A stretch of DNA of 64,000 nt, taken from a virus. The stretch is taken from positions 1-64,000 of IMG/VR virus record IMGVR_UViG_3300018481_000020. The stretch is one strand, 5' to 3'. Every line of letters starts with the position of its first letter. Positions within the stretch are counted from its first letter, which is position 1. Below the pieces are notes generated by a model, which saw nothing but the letters and a program-made list of their open reading frames with translations, had not been told where the DNA came from and searched no databases. A program made the translations under genes and the position numbers. Shown here piece by piece: positions 6,836-13,574 of this stretch.

Positions 6836-6886
6836 CCTGACCGGTGCTTGGATACACCGGGTTTGTGGGCATGCTTACGCCCGTTG
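6803..6886 (-). ncRNA. candidate short structured leader RNA
   Basis: A perfect -10 box (TATAAT, 6897-6892 on the minus strand) would start RNA near 6886. The roughly 84-base product would fold into GGGC...GCCC, then CCGGTG...CACCGG (6860-6841), then the intrinsic terminator with U5. No start codon with a good frame is evident. It could be a stable small RNA or an attenuated leader for the downstream gene. Confidence 0.5.
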
Positions 6887-6891
6887 ACTCT

Positions 6892-6920
6892 ATTATAGCC
6901 TATTTAGGGCACTAAATCCA
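6892..6920 (-). promoter_or_regulatory. leftward promoter candidate
   Basis: The -10 hexamer is TATAAT at 6897-6892. Seventeen bases upstream lies TGGATT, a poor -35. The surrounding 30 bases are clearly more AT-rich than the rest of the arm. The start point would be near 6886. Confidence 0.5.
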
Positions 6921-6929
6921 CTACAAACG

Positions 6930-7034
6930 CTACTTTAGAGCCTCCGTGGAGGGCCTTTTCGGGCAATCCAGGTCGTGACCGAGCTGCTGACCACACTCGT
7001 CACAGTGGTACGGATTCTGCCGTTCTGAGCCCAT
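6930..7034 (-). CDS. 34-residue zinc-ribbon peptide
   Basis: The protein is very short and holds one CDECGQQLGHDLDC motif, whose three Cys and one His could bind zinc. I chose ATG at 7034 because it overlaps the stop of the upstream membrane peptide (TGATG). A longer frame to 7118 exists but runs through that peptide. The function is unknown. Confidence 0.45.
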   Translation of the reverse strand: MGSERQNPYHCDECGQQLGHDLDCPKRPSTEALK

Positions 7035-7114
7035 CATGGGGCCCAGACCAGGAGAACGATCCCGAGCAGGAGCATTCCGGTGAGGAAAGCACTGCAGATT
7101 GCGAACACCTGCAC
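7034..7114 (-). CDS. 26-residue membrane peptide
   Basis: GTG at 7114 (or 7108) opens a frame of 26 residues, mostly one hydrophobic helix (LTGMLLLGIVLLVW). GGAGGT lies 7 bases before the first GTG. The frame starts directly after the upstream stop, and its TGA overlaps the next ATG. This tight packing argues that it is translated. It resembles the peptide at 2313-2396 in size and character but not in sequence. Confidence 0.55.
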   Translation of the reverse strand: MQVFAICSAFLTGMLLLGIVLLVWAP

Positions 7115-7606
7115 TCACTCCACCTCCAGAGGACCCATCCAGGGCCCAGTGAGCACCTGACGGTCCTTGTACCTGGAGTCGAAGCTCACGTGCCAGGGAA
7201 ACCTGTCCTTCTGGTCAGGCCAGATGAGCTGGATTGCTGAGATATCCCCGAACAGGCGCGTAGCCATGTTCAACGGGAAGTCCTCGTGGTGCACATCCAG
7301 CACCTCTACCCAGGCCACGTGGAACCCGTTGGCCAGCACCTCCTCGGAGTAGGTGTTCGGCTGGTAGTTGACTCCGTTCCTGATCTGCTCCACGACCCAG
7401 CTGAGGAGCCCGTGCATCTGCTTGGGATCCATGCCCATCACCAGGATCTCGGGATGGTCCATCTCGCACAGGCCCACCGTGTAGTTGAACGGGAGCCCCG
7501 GCTCATCCTTGGTGGGGAAGATGGCCATGTCTGACCACCCCACCCTGGCCACATCGTCGAGTACCTTGCGATCCACCTGATCCCATTGCTTGTCCTGCTT
7601 ACTCAT
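7115..7606 (-). CDS. DUF4262 family protein, 163 aa
   Basis: The sequence RVGWSDMAIFPTKDE, then FNYTVGLCEMDHPEILVMGM and a Leu-rich helix (MHGLLSWVVEQI) match the layout of the DUF4262 family, found in actinobacteria and their phages. No biochemical role is known to me. ATG at 7606 is preferred over GTG at 7612 because GGGAG is better spaced. It overlaps the upstream gene by 8 bases. Confidence 0.8.
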   Translation of the reverse strand: MSKQDKQWDQVDRKVLDDVARVGWSDMAIFPTKDEPGLPFNYTVGLCEMDHPEILVMGMDPKQMHGLLSWVVEQIRNGVNYQPNTYSEEVLANGFHVAWVEVLDVHHEDFPLNMATRLFGDISAIQLIWPDQKDRFPWHVSFDSRYKDRQVLTGPWMGPLEVE

Positions 7607-8075
7607 ATTCACTCCCAGTGGCTGCTGCGTCCATCTCGGTGGCCAGCTTCTGGACCAGCTCTGGCCAGATGTGCCAGTCGTTCTCGCCGGCGGTCTCGAA
7701 CTCCTCCTTGGTGATCTTCCACAGGGTCACTACGTGAGCCGATCCGTACTCCCCGGTCGGTTCCACCTCCGAGAACCACTTTCCAGTGCGATAGCCCCGA
7801 CCATGTGAGTCGAGGATTTGTTCCAGCTCGTACCTGGTCTCCTCCTCATCCTCACCACCGGCGTCTTCCACCACGTCGACCTGGGTCTCCAGCTCACCCC
7901 AGATCACCAGGTCGTCGATGAACCTGACCACGTAGTCACCCCAGGTGATCGCCCACTGCTCCGATAGTGCTTCGGCAATGGCCTTCTCCTCCTGTTCGGC
8001 CATGTAGCCGAGCATCTCCTCGGTGGAGTCGAAGCCAAGGATGGACTGCCCACGAGTCAGCTTCTGCTCCCTCAT
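7599..8075 (-). CDS. acidic hypothetical protein, 158 aa
   Basis: I start at MREQKLTRGQS (8075), where GAGAAGGAG precedes and an ATGA overlap with the upstream stop is made. The protein is acidic, especially around DAGGEDEEETRYELEQ, with alternating helix and strand character. No family is recognised. Confidence 0.65.
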   Translation of the reverse strand: MREQKLTRGQSILGFDSTEEMLGYMAEQEEKAIAEALSEQWAITWGDYVVRFIDDLVIWGELETQVDVVEDAGGEDEEETRYELEQILDSHGRGYRTGKWFSEVEPTGEYGSAHVVTLWKITKEEFETAGENDWHIWPELVQKLATEMDAAATGSEYE

Positions 8076-8242
8076 GACTCCTTCTCCCACTCGTCCCACG
8101 TCCTGCGCTCATCCATGTTCCACTCGGGGTGCTCGATGGCAGTGGACGCGACCGCCTCGATGGCAGAGAACACGTCCGTCCCAGTGATGATGGTGGCCTT
8201 GATCGTCAGGTAGTTGCGCCGCGTCATCTCCCGCACACTCAT
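8072..8242 (-). CDS. 56-residue hypothetical protein
   Basis: This short frame starts ATG at 8242 and ends TGA at 8072. It begins MSVREMTRRNYLTIKATI and ends in an acidic, Trp-containing helix. Both junctions are 4-base ATGA overlaps and the region has no other leftward frame, so the gene fills an otherwise empty gap exactly. The function is unknown. Confidence 0.6.
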   Translation of the reverse strand: MSVREMTRRNYLTIKATIITGTDVFSAIEAVASTAIEHPEWNMDERRTWDEWEKES

Positions 8243-8538
8243 GACTCCTCCCCGGGAACATCGATCCCGATGAACTCAATGTCCTTGCCCATCGCCCGGA
8301 ACATCTGCTGGAGGTGCATGATCAGGTCCCGAAGAGCATCCTTCTGGTCCTCGTACCCATGGGTGACGATGGCACCGTCGTCGGCATCCTTCAGGAGCAC
8401 GATCCCGAACACATCTTCGTTCTCCTGGTAGGCCAGGGGTTCACACATCTCCTCACACAGCGCCGTGAGTCGATCAGTTGGTACTGGACTCACCGTCGGT
8501 CCTGGCTGGTCCTGGTTCATCTCTTGCTCGTCCTGCAT
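8239..8538 (-). CDS. acidic hypothetical protein, 99 aa; first gene of the leftward operon
   Basis: I start at MQDEQEMNQD (8538) with GGAAGGA about 6 bases upstream. The longer frame to 8730 crosses the promoter and is rejected. The protein is acidic, with two Cys near residue 35 (LCEEMCE) and a helical C-terminal half (KDALRDLIMHLQQMFRAM). It is the first gene downstream of the main leftward promoter. The function is unknown. Confidence 0.65.
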   Translation of the reverse strand: MQDEQEMNQDQPGPTVSPVPTDRLTALCEEMCEPLAYQENEDVFGIVLLKDADDGAIVTHGYEDQKDALRDLIMHLQQMFRAMGKDIEFIGIDVPGEES

Positions 8539-8568
8539 GTTCGTCCTTCCGAGGTTGCTTTGGACATG

Positions 8569-8613
8569 AAAAGACCCCGAGCCGGGGAGAGCGAGCTCCT
8601 CCCGAATCGGGGT
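8569..8613 (-). terminator. leader hairpin with short U-tract (possible attenuator)
   Basis: ACCCCGA (8574-8580) pairs with TCGGGGT (8607-8613), and the inner GGGAG/CTCCC extends the stem. On the minus strand it is followed by CTTTT. It lies 30-75 bases downstream of the promoter at 8648-8676 and upstream of the first gene. This placement suits attenuation of the whole operon. Confidence 0.6.
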
Positions 8614-8647
8614 TATCTGCACGTGACTATCTAAGGCACGTGTAACT

Positions 8648-8676
8648 AGTATATCAAATACTATACACAAGCACAA
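8648..8676 (-). promoter_or_regulatory. main leftward sigma70-type promoter
   Basis: On the minus strand TTGTGC (8676-8671) is followed after exactly 17 bases by TATACT (8653-8648). The AT-rich context is exceptional here. The -10 lies within a palindrome, TAGTAT-N5-ATACTA (8647-8663), a possible operator. Transcription would start near 8642 and feed the leftward operon. Confidence 0.7.
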
Positions 8677-8677
8677 G

Positions 8678-8908
8678 GGCCAGACCCACTGATTGAGTCT
8701 GGCCTGTTCGGGGGTATCGATGCCATCCAAAGATGGTCTTCGGTCATCCTAACGATGACCTTGCTTCGAGTGACCCCGAGAAGATCTGTGTTGACCTTCT
8801 TGTTCACGGTTCGCTAACCCTTTGGGACTACCTGTTGGTAGCTGACTAAGGCCAGGAGGTCATCTCTGACAGCTTTCCCATCGGGATCTTCGCTACTTGC
8901 GCGAACAT
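8678..8908 (-). ncRNA. hairpin-rich noncoding stretch, candidate structured RNA or origin
   Basis: The 231 bases hold no plausible gene but at least seven short stem-loops. Examples are TTCGC/GCGAA (8890-8906), GGTCATC/GATGACC (8741-8759), CCATC/GATGG (8723-8736) and CTACC/GGTAG. An 8-bp GGCCAGAC/GTCTGGCC hairpin closes the left end (8678-8704). A leftward promoter sits at 8915-8943. It could be a transcribed RNA ending at the last hairpin, or a replication origin. Confidence 0.4.
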
Positions 8909-8943
8909 ATATATAGTATCTCATACTATACATACCAAGTCAA
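8889..8943. promoter_or_regulatory. divergent promoters over a 19-bp palindrome
   Basis: Leftward: TTGACT (8943-8938), 17 bases, GATACT (8920-8915). Rightward: TTCGCT (8889-8894), 17 bases, TATAGT (8912-8917), with a weak -35. Both -10 boxes lie in the palindrome TATAGTAT-CTC-ATACTATA (8912-8930). A repressor or activator bound there could switch between the two directions. Confidence 0.55.
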
Positions 8944-8996
8944 TACCTATCCGAGAAGACCACCTCACTACCGTGGAGGTAGAGGAGGTGTCCATC

Positions 8997-9086
8997 ATGA
9001 GTGAAGAGATCTACCACTTGCTGACTCTGATTGGAGTCATCATCATCATCGTTCTCCTATGTGTTCCATTTGTCCGGAGAAGGTAG
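8997..9086 (+). CDS. 29-residue membrane peptide
   Basis: ATG at 8997 opens a 29-residue frame with a single hydrophobic helix (LLTLIGVIIIIVLLCVPFV) and a basic RRR end. AGGAGGTG lies 6 bases upstream, one of the best ribosome sites in the window. It is the first rightward gene after the control region. It could be a small holin or antiholin partner of the next gene, but no family is recognised. Confidence 0.65.
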   Translation: MSEEIYHLLTLIGVIIIIVLLCVPFVRRR

Positions 9087-9092
9087 AACCAG

Positions 9093-9365
9093 ATGAGGAA
9101 CTTCTTCGGGAACAGACCTACCAGTGACATCCTGATCCTGGTCATCGCAATCACTGTTGTTGGTTACATCTTCCTGTCCATGATCATGGTGACCTGCATG
9201 ATCTTCTTCACCGACATCGATCCAACTGCTGCAGCTAGGAACCTGGCTGACATCATCAACACTCTGATCGGGCTGCTAGCTGGTTACCTAGCTGGTAGAG
9301 CTGGTCTGGCCAAGAAGAAGAACGGGAACCTTGACGACCCCCAGAGCCCTTCGGCCTCCGGCTAG
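9093..9365 (+). CDS. two-pass membrane protein, holin-like, 90 aa
   Basis: Hydrophobic segments lie at about residues 11-38 and 52-70, followed by a short Lys-rich and polar tail (AKKKNGN). Size and topology fit a class II holin, and the preceding membrane peptide strengthens that idea. However, the lytic peptidase genes lie 25 kb away. A general membrane protein is equally possible. It starts 6 bases after the upstream stop. Confidence 0.6.
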   Translation: MRNFFGNRPTSDILILVIAITVVGYIFLSMIMVTCMIFFTDIDPTAAARNLADIINTLIGLLAGYLAGRAGLAKKKNGNLDDPQSPSASG

Positions 9366-9762
9366 CGCCTCCGGCCTTCGGACTCTGATGGGGTCCTATG
9401 AGTACTGCTAGCCATGTGGCTCCGAGGGAGCCCAGGAGCTGCGCACGGTTCTTCTCCCCCCTATCCCCCCAAGGGGGTTGCCCGCGCCAATCGGGCTGTG
9501 GCTCGTCAGGCCACGGCTCAGTGGCTCTGCAACGAGGGTTAGAGCACGGGGGTCAGCCGGCCGCTGGCTTCGGTCATCGCGTCCTCATGTTCACCGCATG
9601 GGCGCTCGCAGTGATGATCAGTTACTCATGGGGTACGATCTCCTTACTGCGTAGTCCGATAGCTCGCACGCTAGGCCTGACTCACCTTCAGGTCAAGCAC
9701 AGGTGGCCCCCTTGGTCCGTGGATGTTCCTGAGGGGGCCTCCTTCATGCCCAGGGGGTAGCA
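9366..9762 (+). other. 397-base stretch without a convincing gene
   Basis: It contains several hairpins: CCCCCT/AGGGGG near 9459-9480, a 7-bp stem around GTGGC/GCCAC near 9500-9522, and GGCCCCCT/AGGGGGCC at 9705-9739 followed by TCCTTC. The last could terminate rightward transcripts. A 120-codon frame (9398-9760) spans most of it. Its codon use, with TTA, CTA and ATA codons, is unlike its neighbours, so I do not call it. Confidence 0.4.
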
Positions 9763-9900
9763 GTGCGTTGGCGATGGGGTCGGGATCTCATCCTGGCGAT
9801 CGTCTCCGTGGTCCTCATCCTGGGCCTGATGATGGCCTTCACCTTCGGGGTGGCACACCTGGTCACCTCGGTCCTGAACGACCTCATGGGAGATGTCTAG
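9763..9900 (+). CDS. 45-residue membrane protein
   Basis: GTG at 9763, with AGGGGG 5 bases upstream, opens a 45-residue frame. A basic N-terminus (RWRWGR) precedes one hydrophobic helix (LILAIVSVVLILGLMMAFTF) and a short polar end. The topology predicts a single-pass inner-membrane peptide. No family is recognised. Confidence 0.55.
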   Translation: MRWRWGRDLILAIVSVVLILGLMMAFTFGVAHLVTSVLNDLMGDV

Positions 9901-9942
9901 CCAGCTCTGTCGTATGTCTGTTCGCGGTGCTAGCGTCAAGCG

Positions 9943-10269
9943 ATGCCCACGGTTTGGCTCCGGGATGACCCGGAGCATCGCACTCGGTTCCATCGGGTCC
10001 CAGACTGCAAGCAGCTCAGGAAGAAGCCGGCCAAGGGTGAACCCCACGACCTGATCTCCGCTGACCTCAACGAGGTCTTCGTCCGCCCGTGCAAGACCTG
10101 CTACCCGGACGCCCCTCGAATCAAGATCATCAAGCGGTACTGCTCGATCTGCGATACCAAGGCACCCTGCGAGCACAACGGTGGGGTCCTGGTCATTGAC
10201 CGGATCGGACGACGGCACTGGACCTGGCCGGACAACAACCAGATGCCACTCTATCGAAGATCAGCCTAG
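9943..10269 (+). CDS. Cys-rich zinc-binding-like protein, 108 aa
   Basis: The protein has four to six Cys in pairs (CKTC near residue 50, CSIC near 67, then C near 75), typical of a small zinc fold. It is basic overall with an Arg-rich end. It lies just upstream of the replication genes. No good ribosome site precedes the ATG, so the message may be leaderless or the start may differ. The function is unknown. Confidence 0.6.
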   Translation: MPTVWLRDDPEHRTRFHRVPDCKQLRKKPAKGEPHDLISADLNEVFVRPCKTCYPDAPRIKIIKRYCSICDTKAPCEHNGGVLVIDRIGRRHWTWPDNNQMPLYRRSA

Positions 10270-10277
10270 CCAGGCTA

Positions 10278-10306
10278 TTGCAGTACAGCTCACTAGAGCG
10301 TATACA
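10278..10306 (+). promoter_or_regulatory. rightward promoter for the replication genes
   Basis: TTGCAG (10278-10283), exactly 17 bases, TATACA (10301-10306). The start point would be near 10313. An inverted repeat ACACA-N8-TGTGT (10304-10321) overlaps the -10 and start point and may be an operator. Confidence 0.65.
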
Positions 10307-10371
10307 CAATCATATATGTGTGGCCCAGACCTTGCTACGCATGGACGAGCGCCAGACAAGGGAGCATCCAC

Positions 10372-11670
10372 GTGCCAGCAGTATCCGCCGAGGCATTGTT
10401 GATCTCAGCCCTGATCAACAACTCAGGCGTCGGGGAGGAGACCCAGTACGGGATCTCCATCCACGACTTCGAGGGCTATGCCGATGAGTACAACTGGCTC
10501 GTCAACTACGTCGAGACCTATGCGGCCCAACCCACTCGGGACATCTTCGGGCACAAGTTCTCCTCGTTCCCGTTCTCGGCCCACACCGAGATCCGCTCGG
10601 CAGCGGACATGGTCCACCAGGCAGCCAACCGCCGGCGGATGACCACGGCGATCACCGAGGCGATGGACCTGATCCACCTCGGGGAGACCAGTGCGGCCTA
10701 CGACCTGCTCTGTGAGGCCAGACCCAAACGGGCACTGGCCAAGCCACACAACCTGCTCACCGATGCCCACCACCTGGATGAGTGGGACACCAGGCCGTAC
10801 CGGGTGGAGCTCCCGTACACCACGCTGCAGCGGCACACCGGGGGGATCATGGCTGGCAACCTCTGGTACGTGGCTGCCCGACCTGGTCAGGGAAAGAGCG
10901 CCCACCTGACCTCGTTCGCCAAGCACGCGGTGCTCACCGGAAACCGGGTCCTGTTCTACTCCCTCGAAATGAGCGAGGCAGAGGTCAGGGCCCGGTTTCA
11001 TGCTTCTCTGGCCACTGAGCTGGGGTACGCCACCATCACCCTGGACAACCTCCGTAGCCGGCGCGTGGACCGTGCTGTGTACCGGAAGTTCATCGGGGAG
11101 CTGGGAGAGCGTCTGGAGGCCACTGGAGGCGGTCTGGACGTGCACACACCGGTCGACGGACCGGTATCACCATCAGAGGTAGCAGCCCGCGCTGGGGAGT
11201 ACCAGCTCTCCGTCATCGACTACGTGGGGCTCATGTCCCAGGACGGTGGCGGAGCGGCGATCGACGACTGGCGAGTGATGGCCAGGATCAGCAACTCGCT
11301 GAAGACGATCGCCTTGGCACAGGGCACCGGTTTGCTCTGTGCTGCTCAGATCAACCGTGACGGCGAAACCGGGATGGCACCACCGAAGGTCAAGAACCTG
11401 GCCCAGTCCGATGCCCTCGGGCAGGACGGGGATGTGGTGCTGACGATGCGAGCCAGGCCCAAGAACGTGGCCACCTTCTTCTCACTGGAGAAGAACCGGC
11501 ATGGGCCCAGCGGCATCTACTTCAACACAACCTTCGACCCGAACACCGGCGTCTACACCGAGATCAGTGCTGTCCAGGCTGAGGATCTCGTAGCGAACGC
11601 CGAGGCTCTGGTCGAAGGTGCCTCACCCCCACCCCAACTACGGGTCATCAAGAGCAAGGACAAGCTATGA
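10372..11670 (+). CDS. dnaB-like: DnaB-like replicative DNA helicase, 432 aa
   Basis: The ring helicase unwinds DNA ahead of the phage replisome. A RecA-type ATPase core is clear: Walker A RPGQGKS near residue 172, followed by a helix, a YSLEMS motif near 195, Walker B LSVIDYVGL near 280, and an AQINRDGE sensor-type segment. The N-terminal 150 residues are helical as in DnaB. I start at GTG 10372 with AAGGGAG upstream; an in-frame ATG at 10318 is less likely. Primase follows after one tiny gene, giving a helicase-primase unit. Confidence 0.9.
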   Translation: MPAVSAEALLISALINNSGVGEETQYGISIHDFEGYADEYNWLVNYVETYAAQPTRDIFGHKFSSFPFSAHTEIRSAADMVHQAANRRRMTTAITEAMDLIHLGETSAAYDLLCEARPKRALAKPHNLLTDAHHLDEWDTRPYRVELPYTTLQRHTGGIMAGNLWYVAARPGQGKSAHLTSFAKHAVLTGNRVLFYSLEMSEAEVRARFHASLATELGYATITLDNLRSRRVDRAVYRKFIGELGERLEATGGGLDVHTPVDGPVSPSEVAARAGEYQLSVIDYVGLMSQDGGGAAIDDWRVMARISNSLKTIALAQGTGLLCAAQINRDGETGMAPPKVKNLAQSDALGQDGDVVLTMRARPKNVATFFSLEKNRHGPSGIYFNTTFDPNTGVYTEISAVQAEDLVANAEALVEGASPPPQLRVIKSKDKL

Positions 11671-11798
11671 GTATAGAAGACTGCTCATCCCAGACAGACG
11701 ACCAACATGCACTCTTCCAGGACATAGGAGGGCACACATGGGTGTGCACCCTCGACGAATGCGACGGTGAGCATCACTACCTGCAGACGGTCGCATGA
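11667..11798 (+). CDS. 43-residue hypothetical protein
   Basis: This short frame is locked between helicase and primase by ATGA overlaps at both ends. It is acidic with three Cys and three His (CTLDECDGEHHY), so it may bind a metal ion. Its position suggests a helper of the helicase-primase pair, but that is inference only. Confidence 0.55.
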   Translation: MSIEDCSSQTDDQHALFQDIGGHTWVCTLDECDGEHHYLQTVA

Positions 11799-12622
11799 GG
11801 GCATACACGCTGGCTGAAGCTCTCCGCTTCGGAAGGGGTGTGGAACGAAGTTTCCTGTGCCCCGAACACGGGGACTCGCGACCGAGTGCGTCGGTGAACA
11901 TCATCAAGAAGGTCTGGGTCTGTTACACCTGCCACGCGCACGGTGACCTCACCGGTGAGGCAGCCCTGGCCGAGCCCGACTACCACTCCATGAAGCTCTG
12001 GCTGGACAACAAGCTGTCCGAGGGGACGATCTACCCCGAGGCCTGGCTGAATCGATGGGATGCCGGCGAGGTCCACCCCTACTGGCTGAACCGGGTAGGT
12101 GAGACGGCGGCACGTGCTTTCCGTCTCGGATCGGATGCCAGTACCAACACGCTCACCTACCCGTTGCGGGACCCCACCGGCCAGGTACTGGGAGTGGTAC
12201 GACGGGCGCTGGGAGCGCATGGACCGAAGTACCTGTACCCAACCGGTATCGACGTGGGGAGCCTGCTCTTCAACTACACACCATCTGCTCGCTCAGCGGT
12301 AGTCCTGGTCGAGGGTGCGCTGGATGCGATCGCGCTCTGGAACGTGGGCGTGGATGCCTTCGCGATCTACGGATCCAGGTTGTCACCCGCCCAGGTCAAG
12401 CTGATCGACCGGATCGACCCGGAGTACGTCTACACCTGCTATGACCGCGACGACGCCGGCTGGGCTGCCTATCGAGACACCGAGCGTGCCTTCAAGCACC
12501 GGCTGGTGTCCCGGCTGAGCTGGCCGGCGAGCTGGGGCAAGGACATCGATGACATCGGAGTAGATCGCCGCAGGAATGTCGTCCATGATCTTGTATCTAC
12601 AGGTCTGGCCAGCATAGAGTGA
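11795..12622 (+). CDS. dnaG-like: DnaG-type DNA primase, 275 aa
   Basis: It makes RNA primers for phage DNA synthesis. An N-terminal zinc site is visible as C22, H25, C43 and C46. A TOPRIM catalytic core follows, with VEGALDA near residue 172 supplying the Glu and YDRDDAG near 214 the Asp pair. At 275 residues it is less than half the length of bacterial DnaG and has no helicase-binding domain of the usual kind. It is coupled to the upstream small gene. Confidence 0.88.
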   Translation: MRAYTLAEALRFGRGVERSFLCPEHGDSRPSASVNIIKKVWVCYTCHAHGDLTGEAALAEPDYHSMKLWLDNKLSEGTIYPEAWLNRWDAGEVHPYWLNRVGETAARAFRLGSDASTNTLTYPLRDPTGQVLGVVRRALGAHGPKYLYPTGIDVGSLLFNYTPSARSAVVLVEGALDAIALWNVGVDAFAIYGSRLSPAQVKLIDRIDPEYVYTCYDRDDAGWAAYRDTERAFKHRLVSRLSWPASWGKDIDDIGVDRRRNVVHDLVSTGLASIE

Positions 12623-12626
12623 GTCC

Positions 12627-13034
12627 ATGGAAGACGAACTCGTAGAGAACTACCTGGAAGCGCGTGCACGACTCGATGAGGCACAGGCCAATCTGGACAA
12701 CCACGCTGCCCGGCTGATCAAGCAGATGGAGCGGGATCAGCGCAAGAACTACCGGTGGTCCGAGGGTGGTGCGAACAAGACCCTGACCTATGTACAGGCG
12801 CATACCACCGTGATCGACGAGCCCAGGCTCCGCAAGATGCTCCGGGCCAAGGTCTACGACCGGTACACCAAGCGAGTCCTTGACCGACGCGCCATGGAGC
12901 GGGCGATGGACGCCGGCGAGGTCGACAAGACGGTCGTGAGTCAGTGCGTCACCCTGCGACCGAACAAGCCGCACCTGAAGTACACCGAGACCGATCGAGC
13001 TGAGGAGAGCAATGGGGAAGTCACAGATCGTTGA
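12627..13034 (+). CDS. helical hypothetical protein, 135 aa
   Basis: The N-terminal 45 residues form a charged, heptad-like helix (LVENYLEARARLDEAQANLD), suggesting a coiled coil. The rest is basic. No family is recognised. It sits in the replication operon between primase and a small HTH protein, overlapping the latter by 23 bases. Confidence 0.65.
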   Translation: MEDELVENYLEARARLDEAQANLDNHAARLIKQMERDQRKNYRWSEGGANKTLTYVQAHTTVIDEPRLRKMLRAKVYDRYTKRVLDRRAMERAMDAGEVDKTVVSQCVTLRPNKPHLKYTETDRAEESNGEVTDR

Positions 13035-13335
13035 TGCATCGGAGGTGAACCGGATTCCTCGGAAGGCTCCAGCCACCCGACTGGCGGAGTCTCTTCGTAC
13101 CGAAGGTCTGTTGACCGCTGAGGATCTGGCGGCGCACTTCGACGTGGGCATCGAGACCATTCGCCGGCTGGCGCGCAAGAAGAACGAGGATGGCAGCAAG
13201 CGCTTCAAGGGCCCCAGCAAGGCGGCCCGTTCTGGTGATCTGCACGTGTGGGGCTATACCCCCGAGGATGTGGATGAGTTGGCCACCTACTTCGGTCAGC
13301 CAGTCCCGAGAAAGAGAGGCAAGAAGAAGGCATGA
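13012..13335 (+). CDS. helix-turn-helix DNA-binding protein, 107 aa
   Basis: Residues 34-58 (LTAEDLAAHFDVGIETIRRL) are a clear helix-turn-helix, and the C-terminus is Lys/Arg-rich. It resembles MerR/excisionase-type helix-turn-helix modules used for DNA binding. It is probably a regulator or replication accessory factor. It overlaps both neighbours slightly. Confidence 0.7.
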   Translation: MGKSQIVDASEVNRIPRKAPATRLAESLRTEGLLTAEDLAAHFDVGIETIRRLARKKNEDGSKRFKGPSKAARSGDLHVWGYTPEDVDELATYFGQPVPRKRGKKKA

Positions 13336-13574
13336 ACGAACCAACCATGAGAGCAACAGGGGCCTATGAGCTGTTCCCCGGCGATCAAATCCTGGTGGGT
13401 GTGACCCACGAGATCAGCGTCGGTCGGGACAAGTCATGGGTCAAGTACGAAGCCACGACAAAGCTTCGTCCAGGTGAGGTAGCCGAAGACGCAAGGACCA
13501 GGGCCGTGGGCCACGTCAACAAGAGCGTCATGTACACCGTGAACCAAGTAGTCGACGCAGTAAGGAACGCATGA
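13332..13574 (+). CDS. small hypothetical protein, 80 aa
   Basis: An 80-residue protein with a strand-rich core (DQILVGVTHEISVGRDKSWV) and a C-terminal helix (NKSVMYTVNQVVDAVRN). I do not recognise the family. Lying directly before the candidate single-stranded DNA binding protein and coupled to it by ATGA, it may act in replication or recombination. Confidence 0.6.
   Translation: MNEPTMRATGAYELFPGDQILVGVTHEISVGRDKSWVKYEATTKLRPGEVAEDARTRAVGHVNKSVMYTVNQVVDAVRNA

Noticed and set aside
6884-6912. Rightward promoter beginning with TTGACT at 6884
   Set aside because: No acceptable -10 box lies 16-18 bases downstream. The AT-rich patch fits better as a leftward -10 (TATAAT).
8723-8825. tRNA gene in the control region
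   Set aside because: Several stem-loops and a GGTTCGC sequence look suggestive, but the T-arm and acceptor stem cannot be paired and no cloverleaf forms.
9398-9760. A 120-codon frame in the gene-poor stretch
   Set aside because: Codon use includes TTA, CTA and ATA codons rare in neighbours, no domain is visible, and a terminator-like hairpin lies inside it. It is described as noncoding instead.
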